DNA of 64,000 nucleotides from Candidatus Anaerobutyricum avicola (GTDB lineage Bacteria; Bacillota; Clostridia; Lachnospirales; Lachnospiraceae): NCBI GenBank assembly GCA_019113845.1, contig DXGQ01000041.1, positions 1 to 64,000 of the forward strand, read 5' to 3'. Shown piece by piece: positions 53,797 to 63,200 of this stretch (position 1 is its first letter; each line of letters starts with the position of its first letter). The notes under the pieces were generated by a model. It saw only the letters and a program-made list of their open reading frames with translations, ran no database searches and was not told where the DNA came from. The position numbers and the translations under genes were made by a program.

Positions 53797-54333
53797 ATGG
53801 ACGGTTTATTAAGGTGCATCGGTTATCTGGTGATCTTAGGAGTATCAGCTTTTCTGCTGGGGCGTATCCTTCCGCCAAAATGGTTCCATTATGACCAATT
53901 TCCCTGGCGTCTGTGGAAGCTGGAACAGGGAGGGGACATTTACCGCAAGATCAGGATTTATAAATGGAAAGAAAAATTTCCGGACATGAGCAAAATCTTT
54001 CCGGGCATCCTGCCGTCAAAAAAGCTCCCCCATCATTTTCACAAGGAACAGGTGGAGCGGATGATCGTGGAGACCTGTATCGCCGAATGTATTCACGGCA
54101 TTCTGTGTTTTGCCGGATGGGGATGCCTGTTCCTGTGGGACGGGGCGGGAGGAATCTGCACAGCGATTCTTTATGCGCTGGGCAATCTTCCGTATTGTCT
54201 GATCCAGAGGTATAACCGTCCGAAGTTGGTGAAGATTTTGGAATTTTTAAAGGAAAAAGAGAGAAAAGAAAAACAGGAGGAAATCGATGAAAAGAGTGCT
54301 TATCTTAAGCTGCAGTACCGGACAGGGACATAA
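53797..54333 (+). CDS. CrtO-like acyltransferase-family membrane protein
   Basis: The 178-residue protein has an N-terminal membrane helix, the motif PPKWFHYDQFPWRLWKLEQGGDIYRKI, KWKEKFPDMSK and two more hydrophobic segments (about 93-135). This is the pattern of the glycosyl-4,4'-diaponeurosporenoate acyltransferase (CrtO, PF18927) family. No other carotenoid gene is nearby, so an acyl transfer to another glycolipid, perhaps that made by the next gene, is more likely. The end overlaps the next gene by 47 bases. Confidence 0.8.
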   Translation: MDGLLRCIGYLVILGVSAFLLGRILPPKWFHYDQFPWRLWKLEQGGDIYRKIRIYKWKEKFPDMSKIFPGILPSKKLPHHFHKEQVERMIVETCIAECIHGILCFAGWGCLFLWDGAGGICTAILYALGNLPYCLIQRYNRPKLVKILEFLKEKERKEKQEEIDEKSAYLKLQYRTGT

Positions 54334-55498
54334 TTCCTGCGCCCGGGCAGTAAAAGAATATCTGGACAGGGAACATATAGATTGTACGATGGCAGACGCT
54401 TTTTGCTTTGTGTCAGAGAGATTCGCAGGATGGGTGGAAAAAGGACACAGTTTCATATACTGTCATATGCCGTGGCTGTTTCGATGGGGTTATGAGTACA
54501 GCAAAAAGCACCCGGTGCTGTTTCAGGAAAAATCTCTGATACACAGGATTTTGGCATCCGGAGCCTCGCGGATGTATCAGTATATAGAAAAAGGTGCATT
54601 TGATACCGTGATCTGTACCCATGTCCTCGCGGCAATCATGCTGACCCATGTGCAGAAAACATTTTCACTTGCGCTGAAAACGGCGTTGATCATGACCGAT
54701 TATACCCGCCATCCCGGAATGGAGGCAACCGATATGCAGATCTACTTTATTCCGGATGAATCCTTAACGGAAGAATTTGTGGAGGGCGGGATTCCCAGGG
54801 AGAAAATTGTAGCGGCGGGAATCCCGGTGTGTAAGAGTTTTTATAAAAATGTAGAAAAAGCAGATGCAAAGCGGCTGCTGGATATCCGGGCTGAACACAA
54901 ACATCTTCTCGTCATGTGCGGCAGTATGGGATGCGGGCCGATGGAAAAGATGGTGAGACGACTCTGTCAGAACTTGTCAGAGGATATGGAAGTATCGGTT
55001 ATCTGCGGAACCAATCAGAAACTGCAGAAAAAACTGGAAAGAAAGTATGCGGATACAACGAATATTCACATTGCAGGGTATACGAAACAGATGTCTCTCT
55101 ACATGGATTCGGCAGATCTTTGCCTGATGAAACCGGGAGGCCTGAGCATCACAGAGGCGGCGGTGAAGAAACTGCCAATGGCATATATCAATGCGGTAGC
55201 GGGGTGCGAGCAATATAATATCGAATATTTTGTAAAAAAAGGCGGAGCAGTTTTCACGGACTCTCCCGAAGAACTGGCCGATCAATGTATCAGGATTCTA
55301 CAGTCGGAACACAAACAAAAAGAGATGGTGAAAGCGCTGCAGGAATACAGGAAGGAAGATGGCGCAAAAAAGATATTGGAATCTATGGAGGCACTCAAAA
55401 TGTCAAAAATTTGCTGGAAGGATACGGTTTATGTGGAAAGAAAAAGCGAGGGATTATCGCAGGTTTCGGCTGAACAAATTAAATACACCAGAATTTGA
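54287..55498 (+). CDS. MGDG-synthase/UgtP-type glycosyltransferase
   Basis: The 403-residue cytoplasmic GT-B enzyme transfers sugar to a lipid such as diacylglycerol. Features are the N-terminal MGDG_synth domain (LILSCSTGQGHNSCARAVKEYL; MTDYTRHPGMEATDMQIYFIPDES), the acceptor/donor motif VMCGSMGCGPMEKMV and the C-terminal DLCLMKPGGLSITEAAVKKLPMAY. AGGAGG precedes the ATG. About 22 extra C-terminal residues overlap the next gene. With the CrtO-like and PAP2 genes it forms a glycolipid operon. Confidence 0.88.
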   Translation: MKRVLILSCSTGQGHNSCARAVKEYLDREHIDCTMADAFCFVSERFAGWVEKGHSFIYCHMPWLFRWGYEYSKKHPVLFQEKSLIHRILASGASRMYQYIEKGAFDTVICTHVLAAIMLTHVQKTFSLALKTALIMTDYTRHPGMEATDMQIYFIPDESLTEEFVEGGIPREKIVAAGIPVCKSFYKNVEKADAKRLLDIRAEHKHLLVMCGSMGCGPMEKMVRRLCQNLSEDMEVSVICGTNQKLQKKLERKYADTTNIHIAGYTKQMSLYMDSADLCLMKPGGLSITEAAVKKLPMAYINAVAGCEQYNIEYFVKKGGAVFTDSPEELADQCIRILQSEHKQKEMVKALQEYRKEDGAKKILESMEALKMSKICWKDTVYVERKSEGLSQVSAEQIKYTRI

Positions 55499-55832
55499 GC
55501 ACCTGAAATATCTGGTATTCGTGGTCGGTTCCGTGGCGGTCATGCTCTGCGGGTGGGACTGTAAGAGCCTGAACACAGCAGGCTGGAAAACATTTTTTGG
55601 AATTTCTGCATTTTTGATTTCCATATCGACCGTGTTTTTAAAACAACACTCGGTATTGGATATCATTGCAGCAGTTCCCGTATGCATGGCCGCATACCTC
55701 GTGGCATATCAAAATGACAGGAAAAAAAGAAAGGGAAAGATGAGCGATGAAACAGAACATAGAAATCCGCAAATTAAAGAGAAGAGATACAAAGGAATTA
55801 AGCCGTCTCTTAAGAAGACAGGAAGGATATGA
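55431..55832 (+). pseudogene. PAP2 lipid phosphatase with internal deletion
   Basis: The start MWKEKARDYRRFRLNKLNTP and the end AFLISISTVFLKQHSVLDII are those of small PAP2 phosphatases of Clostridia. The middle, including the K-x6-RP and PSxH catalytic motifs (roughly 90-100 residues), is missing; only the final histidine motif remains (VFLKQHSVLD). The reading frame stays open, so an inactive membrane protein may still be made. The tail after the A-run at 55722-55728 reads into the next gene and probably reflects a frame change, since a TGA in another frame overlaps the next ATG. Confidence 0.7.
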
Positions 55833-56387
55833 TGAATTTTTTACAGAGGAAAAAGATGCGGATATTTTAGCAAGAGCAGCGGCAGAGAGGAGTTTGACCT
55901 TCGCGTATGGAGAAGCCGCCTTTTTGGACGGTCAGATGATAGGGGCTGTCGTTGGAGGCAAAAGAAAAAAAGGAGCATTTTTTCAAAAATACGGGAAAAA
56001 ATGTATTATATAAGACCGAAAAAGAAAAAAGGAAATGAAGATGCGCTGAAATGTTTGACAGAACTGGAAAAGATGGAAGCGGAGATGCTTGAAAAAAATG
56101 AGATACCGCCATCGAATCTGATGTCGCTGTTCATAATAATACACCGGTATCAAAAGACAATGATTTCAGAGTCTCTGCTGAATAATTGGGAGAACTATAT
56201 CAAAGAACAAAAAAGTAGTCATTCTTATGTCGTGATCAACGGAAAGAGAGAACCGGAATATTTAGACGGGTACGAGAGACAGGACGAGAAATACATCATG
56301 ATCCAGCCAAAGATCAGGCGCTTCCGGTTTTATAAAACTCTTTATTTAAAGAATTATGGAATAGAGAAAATACAGGAGGATTGTTAG
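55747..56387 (+). pseudogene. GNAT-type acetyltransferase split by a frameshift
   Basis: The first frame (55747-56013) starts MKQNIEIRKLKRRDTKELSR, a GNAT opening, and ends shortly after an A6 run at 55996-56001. The second frame (56001-56387) continues MYYIRPKKKKGNEDALKCLT and has LFIIIHRYQ in the place of the acetyl-CoA loop segment. One more A in the run would join them into a protein of about 213 residues. The usual R/Q-x-x-G-x-G/A motif is degraded (HRYQKTMISES), so the gene may be dead even without the shift. Confidence 0.65.
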
Positions 56388-57386
56388 ATGAGGAATTTAA
56401 AAAAATTGTTGGCAGGAACAGGAGTGATCGCCGGTGCGATCGCTGCCGCAGGAATCGTTTCTTATAAGATCACAAAAAAGCTGGTGGCGATCGCATTGGA
56501 CCGCGGAGAAGAAAACACCATTGATGCCGATACTGGCAAAGAGCCGGAATCTCCGGAAATCCAGTATTTCATGGTGGAGAGAGAACGGGCCGCGAGAGAG
56601 CTGGAGAAAAAGGAATGTGAGAAAGTGGAAATCATTGCCCACGATGGGATTCATCTGGTGGGGCACTGGTGGAAATGCGACGATGCCAGACGGGTGATCA
56701 TCGCAATGCACGGCTGGCGTTCCTCATGGACGAGAGATTTTGGTCTGATCGCAGATTTTTTTCATGAAAATCAATGCCATGTCCTGTTTGCTGAACAGAG
56801 AGGGCAGAACAACAGCGGAGGGGAATATATGGGATTCGGTCTGACAGAACGCTATGACTGCCTTGATTGGATCAAATGGGTAAACCGGCAGGACACAGGC
56901 AGTCTTCCAGTCTATCTGTGCGGTATCTCCATGGGTGCATCCACTGTCCTTATGACAGCCGGATTTGAGCTGCCGTCCAATGTGTGCGGGATCATTGCGG
57001 ATTGTGGATACACATCTCCGCATGATATCTGGAAACATGTTGTGGAAAAAGGGCTGAACCTTCGATATAACATCCTGGTCAGCTCGATAGCGGAAGATAT
57101 CTGCCGTTCCAAAATACAGATCGGGCCTAAAGATTATTCCTGTGTCGATGCCATGACTGCCTGTAAAGTGCCGGTTTTATTCATTCATGGGACGGATGAT
57201 GACTTTGTGCCAGTGGAAATGACCTATGAAAACTATAAGGCATGTGCGTCAGAAAAGAGACTGTTGATCGTTCCGGGAGCCGGACATGGAATGAGCTATG
57301 TGCTCGATAAAGAAGAATACGAAAAAGCCGTATTGGAATTCTGGAAGGACTTTGACAGAGAAATACCGCAACCGAATGGGGAATGA
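56388..57386 (+). CDS. Alpha/beta hydrolase with N-terminal membrane anchor
   Basis: The 332-residue protein has one N-terminal membrane helix or signal anchor (about 6-26) and an alpha/beta hydrolase core: MHGWRSSWTRDF for the oxyanion side, nucleophile Ser in GISMGAST, Asp in HGTDDDFVP and His in GAGHGMSY. It is probably extracytoplasmic, acting on lipids or esters. AGGAGG precedes the ATG. It closes the envelope-lipid operon; 109 bases separate it from the Wadjet locus. Confidence 0.88.
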   Translation: MRNLKKLLAGTGVIAGAIAAAGIVSYKITKKLVAIALDRGEENTIDADTGKEPESPEIQYFMVERERAARELEKKECEKVEIIAHDGIHLVGHWWKCDDARRVIIAMHGWRSSWTRDFGLIADFFHENQCHVLFAEQRGQNNSGGEYMGFGLTERYDCLDWIKWVNRQDTGSLPVYLCGISMGASTVLMTAGFELPSNVCGIIADCGYTSPHDIWKHVVEKGLNLRYNILVSSIAEDICRSKIQIGPKDYSCVDAMTACKVPVLFIHGTDDDFVPVEMTYENYKACASEKRLLIVPGAGHGMSYVLDKEEYEKAVLEFWKDFDREIPQPNGE

Positions 57387-57495
57387 TTCCCATGCCCCAC
57401 CACGACTGCGATCGTAAAAACTTTCCTTGACCAGTATATTTCTTTGGGATACAATGAAAATGATACGATTCGACATGAAGGCGGGAGAGGAAATA

Positions 57496-58968
57496 ATGTT
57501 AATTCAGGATAAAATGCGAAAGCCCATGCTGGAGGCGAAATATTTGAATGTAGAGAATACAGACAGGTATCGCCCCATCATGCGGCTTTTTTATTTGCAG
57601 TATGAAAAATTGAAATACTGGATGTATCAGGAAGAAGTATATGAAGAGTTGAAGGAAAATCCGGAGTTTTCTGATTACACCATGGAACAATGCCAGCAGG
57701 ACCTGACGGCGCTCAAAGAGTGGGGAAATCTTCTTACCATACAGGACACAAGAAAGGTAACGTCCATTGAGGAGTTTAAGAGCAGAAAGTTTCGGTATCA
57801 GCTCTCTGAGATTTCCGTGGAGATTGAGCGAATGGTTCTGCGGATTGAGAATCTTTTTATTGAGGGATCCTCGCTGGAACCGTCTTTGCTGGAACGGATT
57901 CGGGCAGCCCTTGAAAAGACAGAGAAAATCGCCGGGGAAGAAGCAGGGAAGGTCCATGGATGGTGGGATGGGCTGACCACGGATTTTGTGCGGCTGAATC
58001 AGAATTATCAGGACTATATGAGAGAACTGAACAGTGTGCGGGCTGAGGAGATGATGAAAACCCGGGAGTTTTTGTTGTTTAAGGACAGGCTGATCGAATA
58101 TCTTCGTTCCTTTGTACAGAGTCTTCAGATGCATGTCCCTGTCATTGAGGAGCGGCTGAAAAAAACAGATGTGGCGGCTGTGGAGCGGATTCTTGCAAAA
58201 GAGACGGAATACGAGCTGTCGATCCCGAGGCTGGAGACCGTGAATGAAAAGTTGCTGTCCGAGAATATCCGGGGTCGGTGGAAGAGTATTCTGGAATGGT
58301 TTTCCGGCAGCGGAGGACGGGAGTCGGAAGCGGGAAAGGTTTTTGATACGACCAACGATATTATCCGGAAGATCACCCGCTATGCCACCCGGATCAGTGA
58401 GATGAGCAATCAGGGGGCAAATCGGAGAGAAGAATACCGGAAGCTTTCGGAATTATTTTATGGGTGCAGAGATATTCACGAGGCCCACCGATTGTCTGCC
58501 ATGGTATTTGGAATGGAAAAACCGCTGCATTTGAAGGGAGAATTCCGAAGAGAGACCGACAGCATCAACAGTGGCATCTATGAGGAGAATCCCCATGTGG
58601 TGACTTTGCGGCCCCGGGTCAGATCTTACAGAGAAAAGGCCAGAAGAAGCGCAGTTATCGATCATACGGAAGAAAAAGAGGCGCTGAAAGTGGAAACCAT
58701 CCGCCGGCAGGAAGAGGAAAGAAAACTGTGGAAAACGTATATTAAAGACGGACGGCTGGTTTTTGACAGTCTGCCGGTAATAGAACCGGCGGTGCGGGAT
58801 GTCTTTTTGTTATGGCTGTCCAAAGCGCTGGAAAATAAAAGTCACCGGGCAAAGACGGAGGATGGGCAGATGTATCATATCGAGGATATACAGGTGAAAC
58901 AATACTGTATGCTGCAATGTACGGATGGCAATCTGTGGATGCCGGCGTATACGCTGATTTTTGAATAA
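57496..58968 (+). CDS. jetA: Wadjet component JetA (DUF2397, TIGR02677)
   Basis: The 490-residue helical protein has the DUF2397 course: an N-terminal winged-helix part (RYRPIMRLFYLQYEKLKYWMYQEEVYEEL; QCQQDLTALKEWGNL), then long helices. By analogy with MukF/MksF it is the kleisin of an SMC-like complex. The ATG at 57496 after GAGAGGAA is chosen; the frame is open from 57427. The pairing with DUF2398 and the large ATPase identifies the system. Wadjet complexes recognise and cut closed circular plasmid DNA. Confidence 0.9.
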   Translation: MLIQDKMRKPMLEAKYLNVENTDRYRPIMRLFYLQYEKLKYWMYQEEVYEELKENPEFSDYTMEQCQQDLTALKEWGNLLTIQDTRKVTSIEEFKSRKFRYQLSEISVEIERMVLRIENLFIEGSSLEPSLLERIRAALEKTEKIAGEEAGKVHGWWDGLTTDFVRLNQNYQDYMRELNSVRAEEMMKTREFLLFKDRLIEYLRSFVQSLQMHVPVIEERLKKTDVAAVERILAKETEYELSIPRLETVNEKLLSENIRGRWKSILEWFSGSGGRESEAGKVFDTTNDIIRKITRYATRISEMSNQGANRREEYRKLSELFYGCRDIHEAHRLSAMVFGMEKPLHLKGEFRRETDSINSGIYEENPHVVTLRPRVRSYREKARRSAVIDHTEEKEALKVETIRRQEEERKLWKTYIKDGRLVFDSLPVIEPAVRDVFLLWLSKALENKSHRAKTEDGQMYHIEDIQVKQYCMLQCTDGNLWMPAYTLIFE

Positions 58969-58998
58969 AGTAGTTTTACAGTAGGAAAAGGGGAAAAA

Positions 58999-60135
58999 AT
59001 GCGGACATTGGAAGTGTTGCTTGGAAGACGCTGGATTTTAAAAGCAAGGGACAGGGAACTGTATTATCAGATAAAAGAACAGTTGGCATCGGGGAAAGAA
59101 AAGAAATTTCTCAATGAAAAGCTGGGATATCAGCTGATCGTGAATCCTTATCTGATCAAGGTGGAGAAGATTCCGGCTGCGCCGGAAAACTGGATGGGTA
59201 TTCAGGATTTCAGGGAGCCTATGGAATATGTATTTTTCTGCATCGTACTCATGTTTTTGGAAGATAAAGAGACGGAAGAACAATTTGTACTCTCGTCGCT
59301 GACGGAATATATTCAGAGCCAGTGCAGGATGGAGCAGATTGACTGGACCATTTACCGTTATCGCAGGCAATTGATCAAGGTATTGAAATATTGCGTGGCC
59401 TGCGGAATATTGGATGTGAATGACGGAAAGGAAGAAGATTTCGCCAGAGACATCGGTGGAGAAGTATTGTATGAAAATACCGGCGTCTCAAAATATTTTA
59501 TGCGCAATTTTACCACCGATATCATGGAGTATACTGCTCCCGAAGACTTTGAAAAGGCGGAATGGATCGATGTGGATGAAGACCGGGGAATCGTGAGAAG
59601 GCAGAGGGTGTACCGGAGACTGTTGATGACCATGGGAATGTATCGCAGGAAGGAGACGGAAGAGGATTTTGCCTATGTGAGAAATTACAGAAATATGGTG
59701 GAAGGCGAACTTTCAGAGTTGTTTGACTGTGAGCTTCACGTCCATGGCGCGGGAGCGTTTCTGATACTTCACAACGACTGCCATCTGGGACGGTGCTTTC
59801 CGGAGGAGAATACGTTGTCGGATATCGTGCTGCTCTTCAATCAGCTTTTAAAGGAATATATGGACGAAGGGAAGATTCCTGTGCCGGCAGATGAGAGAAT
59901 CCGGATGCCGAAGGAGAATTTTCAGGGGCTGGTGGAAGAATGTAAAAGGAAGTTTGGCGGCGGATTTAATAAAACGTACCGGGAAATGACCCTGGCGGAG
60001 TTTTACCGGGCGGTGAGCGCCTATATGGAAGAATTGTCGCTCATAGAGATGGGAGAAGATACGGTGATGATCAATCCGGTAGCGGGTAAGATCATCGGAC
60101 GATACCCAAAAGATTTTCAGGGGGCCGTCGAATGA
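58999..60135 (+). CDS. jetB: Wadjet component JetB (DUF2398, TIGR02678)
   Basis: The 378-residue DUF2398 protein corresponds to the KITE/MksE-like subunit. Recognisable parts are FREPMEYVFFCIVLMFLEDKE near residue 75, the winged-helix part WTIYRYRRQLIKVLKYCVACGIL, and the C-terminal NKTYREMTLAEFYRAVSAYMEE. It lies 30 bases after jetA and 90 before jetC. AAAAGGGG precedes the ATG. Confidence 0.9.
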   Translation: MRTLEVLLGRRWILKARDRELYYQIKEQLASGKEKKFLNEKLGYQLIVNPYLIKVEKIPAAPENWMGIQDFREPMEYVFFCIVLMFLEDKETEEQFVLSSLTEYIQSQCRMEQIDWTIYRYRRQLIKVLKYCVACGILDVNDGKEEDFARDIGGEVLYENTGVSKYFMRNFTTDIMEYTAPEDFEKAEWIDVDEDRGIVRRQRVYRRLLMTMGMYRRKETEEDFAYVRNYRNMVEGELSELFDCELHVHGAGAFLILHNDCHLGRCFPEENTLSDIVLLFNQLLKEYMDEGKIPVPADERIRMPKENFQGLVEECKRKFGGGFNKTYREMTLAEFYRAVSAYMEELSLIEMGEDTVMINPVAGKIIGRYPKDFQGAVE

Positions 60136-60225
60136 GAGCGAGGGAAGGAACCGGAAAGGTTCGGGAAGAAAAAAGACTGAACGAAAAATGTTGCGTGAAA
60201 GAGGATAGTGTGAGGAGAATGGGAT

Positions 60226-63200
60226 ATGAATGGCAAATGGCAGTTAAATAAGGTGGGGCTTCTGGATTTTTGGTATTATGATGAGGAAGAATTTACATTT
60301 TCAGACGGAAGGATGTTGCTGCGTGGAGCCAACGGTTCCGGAAAATCCGTGACTATGCAGAGTTTTATCCCGCTTCTTTTAGATGGAAATATGCGGCCGG
60401 AGCGGCTGGACCCTTTTGGTTCCCGGGCCAGAAAAATGGAAAATTATCTTCTGGAAGAGGGAGATGAGCGGGAGGAGCGCACCGGATATCTTTACATGGA
60501 GCTGAAACGTCAGCAAAGTGAGGAGTATCTTACTCTGGGGATTGGAATCCGCGCCAGAAAGAACCGAAAGCTGGAATCCTGGTATTTTTGTATTACAGAC
60601 GGACGGCGGGTGGGAAAAGACATTTATCTATATAAGGACACCGGCAGTAAGATCACCTGCTCCAAGGGGGAACTGAAATACAGAATCGGTGATGGCGGAA
60701 AGGTGATGGAAACCCAGGGCGAATATGCCAGTCTTGTCAACCGGCTGTTGTTTGGATTTGAGACACAGGGAGAATACAGGGAATTGCTGGATCTTCTGAT
60801 TCAGCTTCGCACGCCGAAACTGTCCAAGGACTTCAAACCCACAGTGATCAATGAAATCCTGAGCAGTTCCCTCCAGACTCTCTCCGAAGAAGATCTGCGT
60901 CCGATGTCAGAAGCTATCGAAAATATGGACAATCTGAAAACCAATCTGGATACGCTGAAGGAGGGAATCCATGCGGCAAAGCAGATTGAGCGGGTGTACG
61001 ATCAATATAATCAGATTGTCCTTTATGACAAAGCACTTCTATTTATGGATGTTTTCCGCGCTTATGAGGATTCCCGGAAGTATGGGGAGGAGCTTCTTAA
61101 AAAGCAGGAAGAAAATGTGGAGGCAGTTCATCGGGAAGAGGAACATTACGAACAACTGAAAAGAGAAGAAGATATCCTGAAAGAAGAAAAGGAGAGCCTG
61201 CATCAAAGTGACGCCGCAAAACTGAAGGAACAGGAGATAAAGGTTTCGGAAGAATTAACGGCAAAACAGGAAGAACGGCAGCAGAAGGAGCGCCAGGAAG
61301 AAGAAAAGAAAGAGAAACGTCTGGACGCAGAAGAAAAAATCAGAGAGGAAGAAGAGAAATCAGAAAAAAACTGGGCGGATATTGAAGAACAGCTTTATGA
61401 GATGGAAGAAGAGCTGGGCGAGATTCCCTTTGATGAATTTGCTTTTTTCAAAAAAGAACTTTGTGAGGCCCGGGAGGATTTCCCTGCCTTTTCGACTCAC
61501 CGGAGGCTTCTGGAAGAATACATGGCAAAGGTAGAAAACGGTGAGAAGATTCTGCTGAAAGAAAGGGAACAACAGAGAAAATATGATGGATATCTGGTAG
61601 AACTGGAACAGGCCCGGGAAAAAAGAAATCAGGCAGAGAGGGAATTTCAGCAGTTTGAGACGTTGCTTTACGAGATCAAATCAGAGCTGAAAGAGAAAAT
61701 GTACCTTTGGGAGAAAGAAAATGCTGTGCTTCATCCGGATACGTCTGTGATGCAGGAAATGTCCCGACGCATCGAAGAATATGAGATGGGAAAAGACATC
61801 TCGGAAATCCGGGATACGGCAAGAAATACAATGTTTGAGATGGAGCGTGGGCTGGAAAGAGAAAAAGGAGTGCTGGAAAAAGAGAAAGAAGATGTGGAAA
61901 ATCATCTGTCAGAAGCGCGGACGGAACTTGCCCAGTGGACGAGCCTAAAAGACCCGGAGCCGGAACGGCCGGACAGTGTGAAAGCAAGCAGAGAGTGGCT
62001 GCGGGAAAAGGGAATCCCATATCTTCCTTTCTACCAGACGTTGGATTTCGCGGAGCAGATGAAAGAGGAAGAACGGGGAAGACTGGAAGAAGCTCTTTTA
62101 TCCATGGGAGTGCTGGACGCTTTGGTCGTCTCAGAAGAATATCGGGATGAGATTTATGCCATGGAAGATGGTCTTTGTGATAAATACATTTTCAGCGATG
62201 TGGAGACAGTGAGGGATAACCTCATGGAAGTGCTGCAGATTGACAATGAAGATAATGATATCCTGCTGTATCAGAGTATTTCGCGGGCATTATCTTCCAT
62301 CGGATGGAAAAGCGCTCCATCCGGTGGGCCGGATGCAGGAGAATCCGGGCAGACAAAAGACGGCCGGCCTGTCTTGCCAAATACATGGATCAGGAGCACG
62401 GGAGGGTACCGTCTCGGAATACTGGAAGGAACTGTCACAAAAGAGTATACGGCACATTTTATCGGAGCGCAGTCGAGAGAACGTTACCGTCAGGAAAAGA
62501 TCAGGGAATGGACGGTGGTTTGTGAGGAGCTTTCCCGAAAGGATAAAGAACTTGCCGGAGCGTTACAGGAGAACCGCAGGCGTATGGAAACACTCCGGCA
62601 GGAGTGGAATCGTTTTCCGGCGGTGGACGATTTGAAAACCGCGGCAAAATCCTGCGCGGACAGCGAATATGCGCTGGAACAGCGAAACAGCGATGTACGC
62701 AAATGGCAGGAGGAGACGGAGAAACAGAGGAAAGAGCTTGATAATGTCCGGATAGAGGCCAGAGAAATCTGTAAAAAAGCATATCTTGCGCCAAGGCTCG
62801 ATGTGTTTCTTGACGCTCTGGAGGCTTTAAGGAGATATAAAGAATCGCTGGCAAGTATACAGGTCAGTCACGGACGGTATCAAAACAGCCTGCGGTATAT
62901 GCAGATGCAGCAGGAATATCTGGAAGAGCTCGCCCGGGATCTGGATGATATTCTCTACGAAAAAGGAAGAATATTATCCAGAGAAAGAGAATTGGAGGAA
63001 ATGCTTGTCTCGGTGAGAAAGCAGCTTTCCATGACGGATTACGCACAGATTCGGGAAAGGCTGGATTATTGTCTGCTGCGCCTTGGAAGTCTGCCGAAAG
63101 AAAGAGAGACTTCCGTGGGACGTCAGGCGGATCTGCGAAAAGAAGGAGAGAATCTCAGAGAAAAAAGCGAAGAAAATGCCCGGAGAGGATTACAGCTTCT

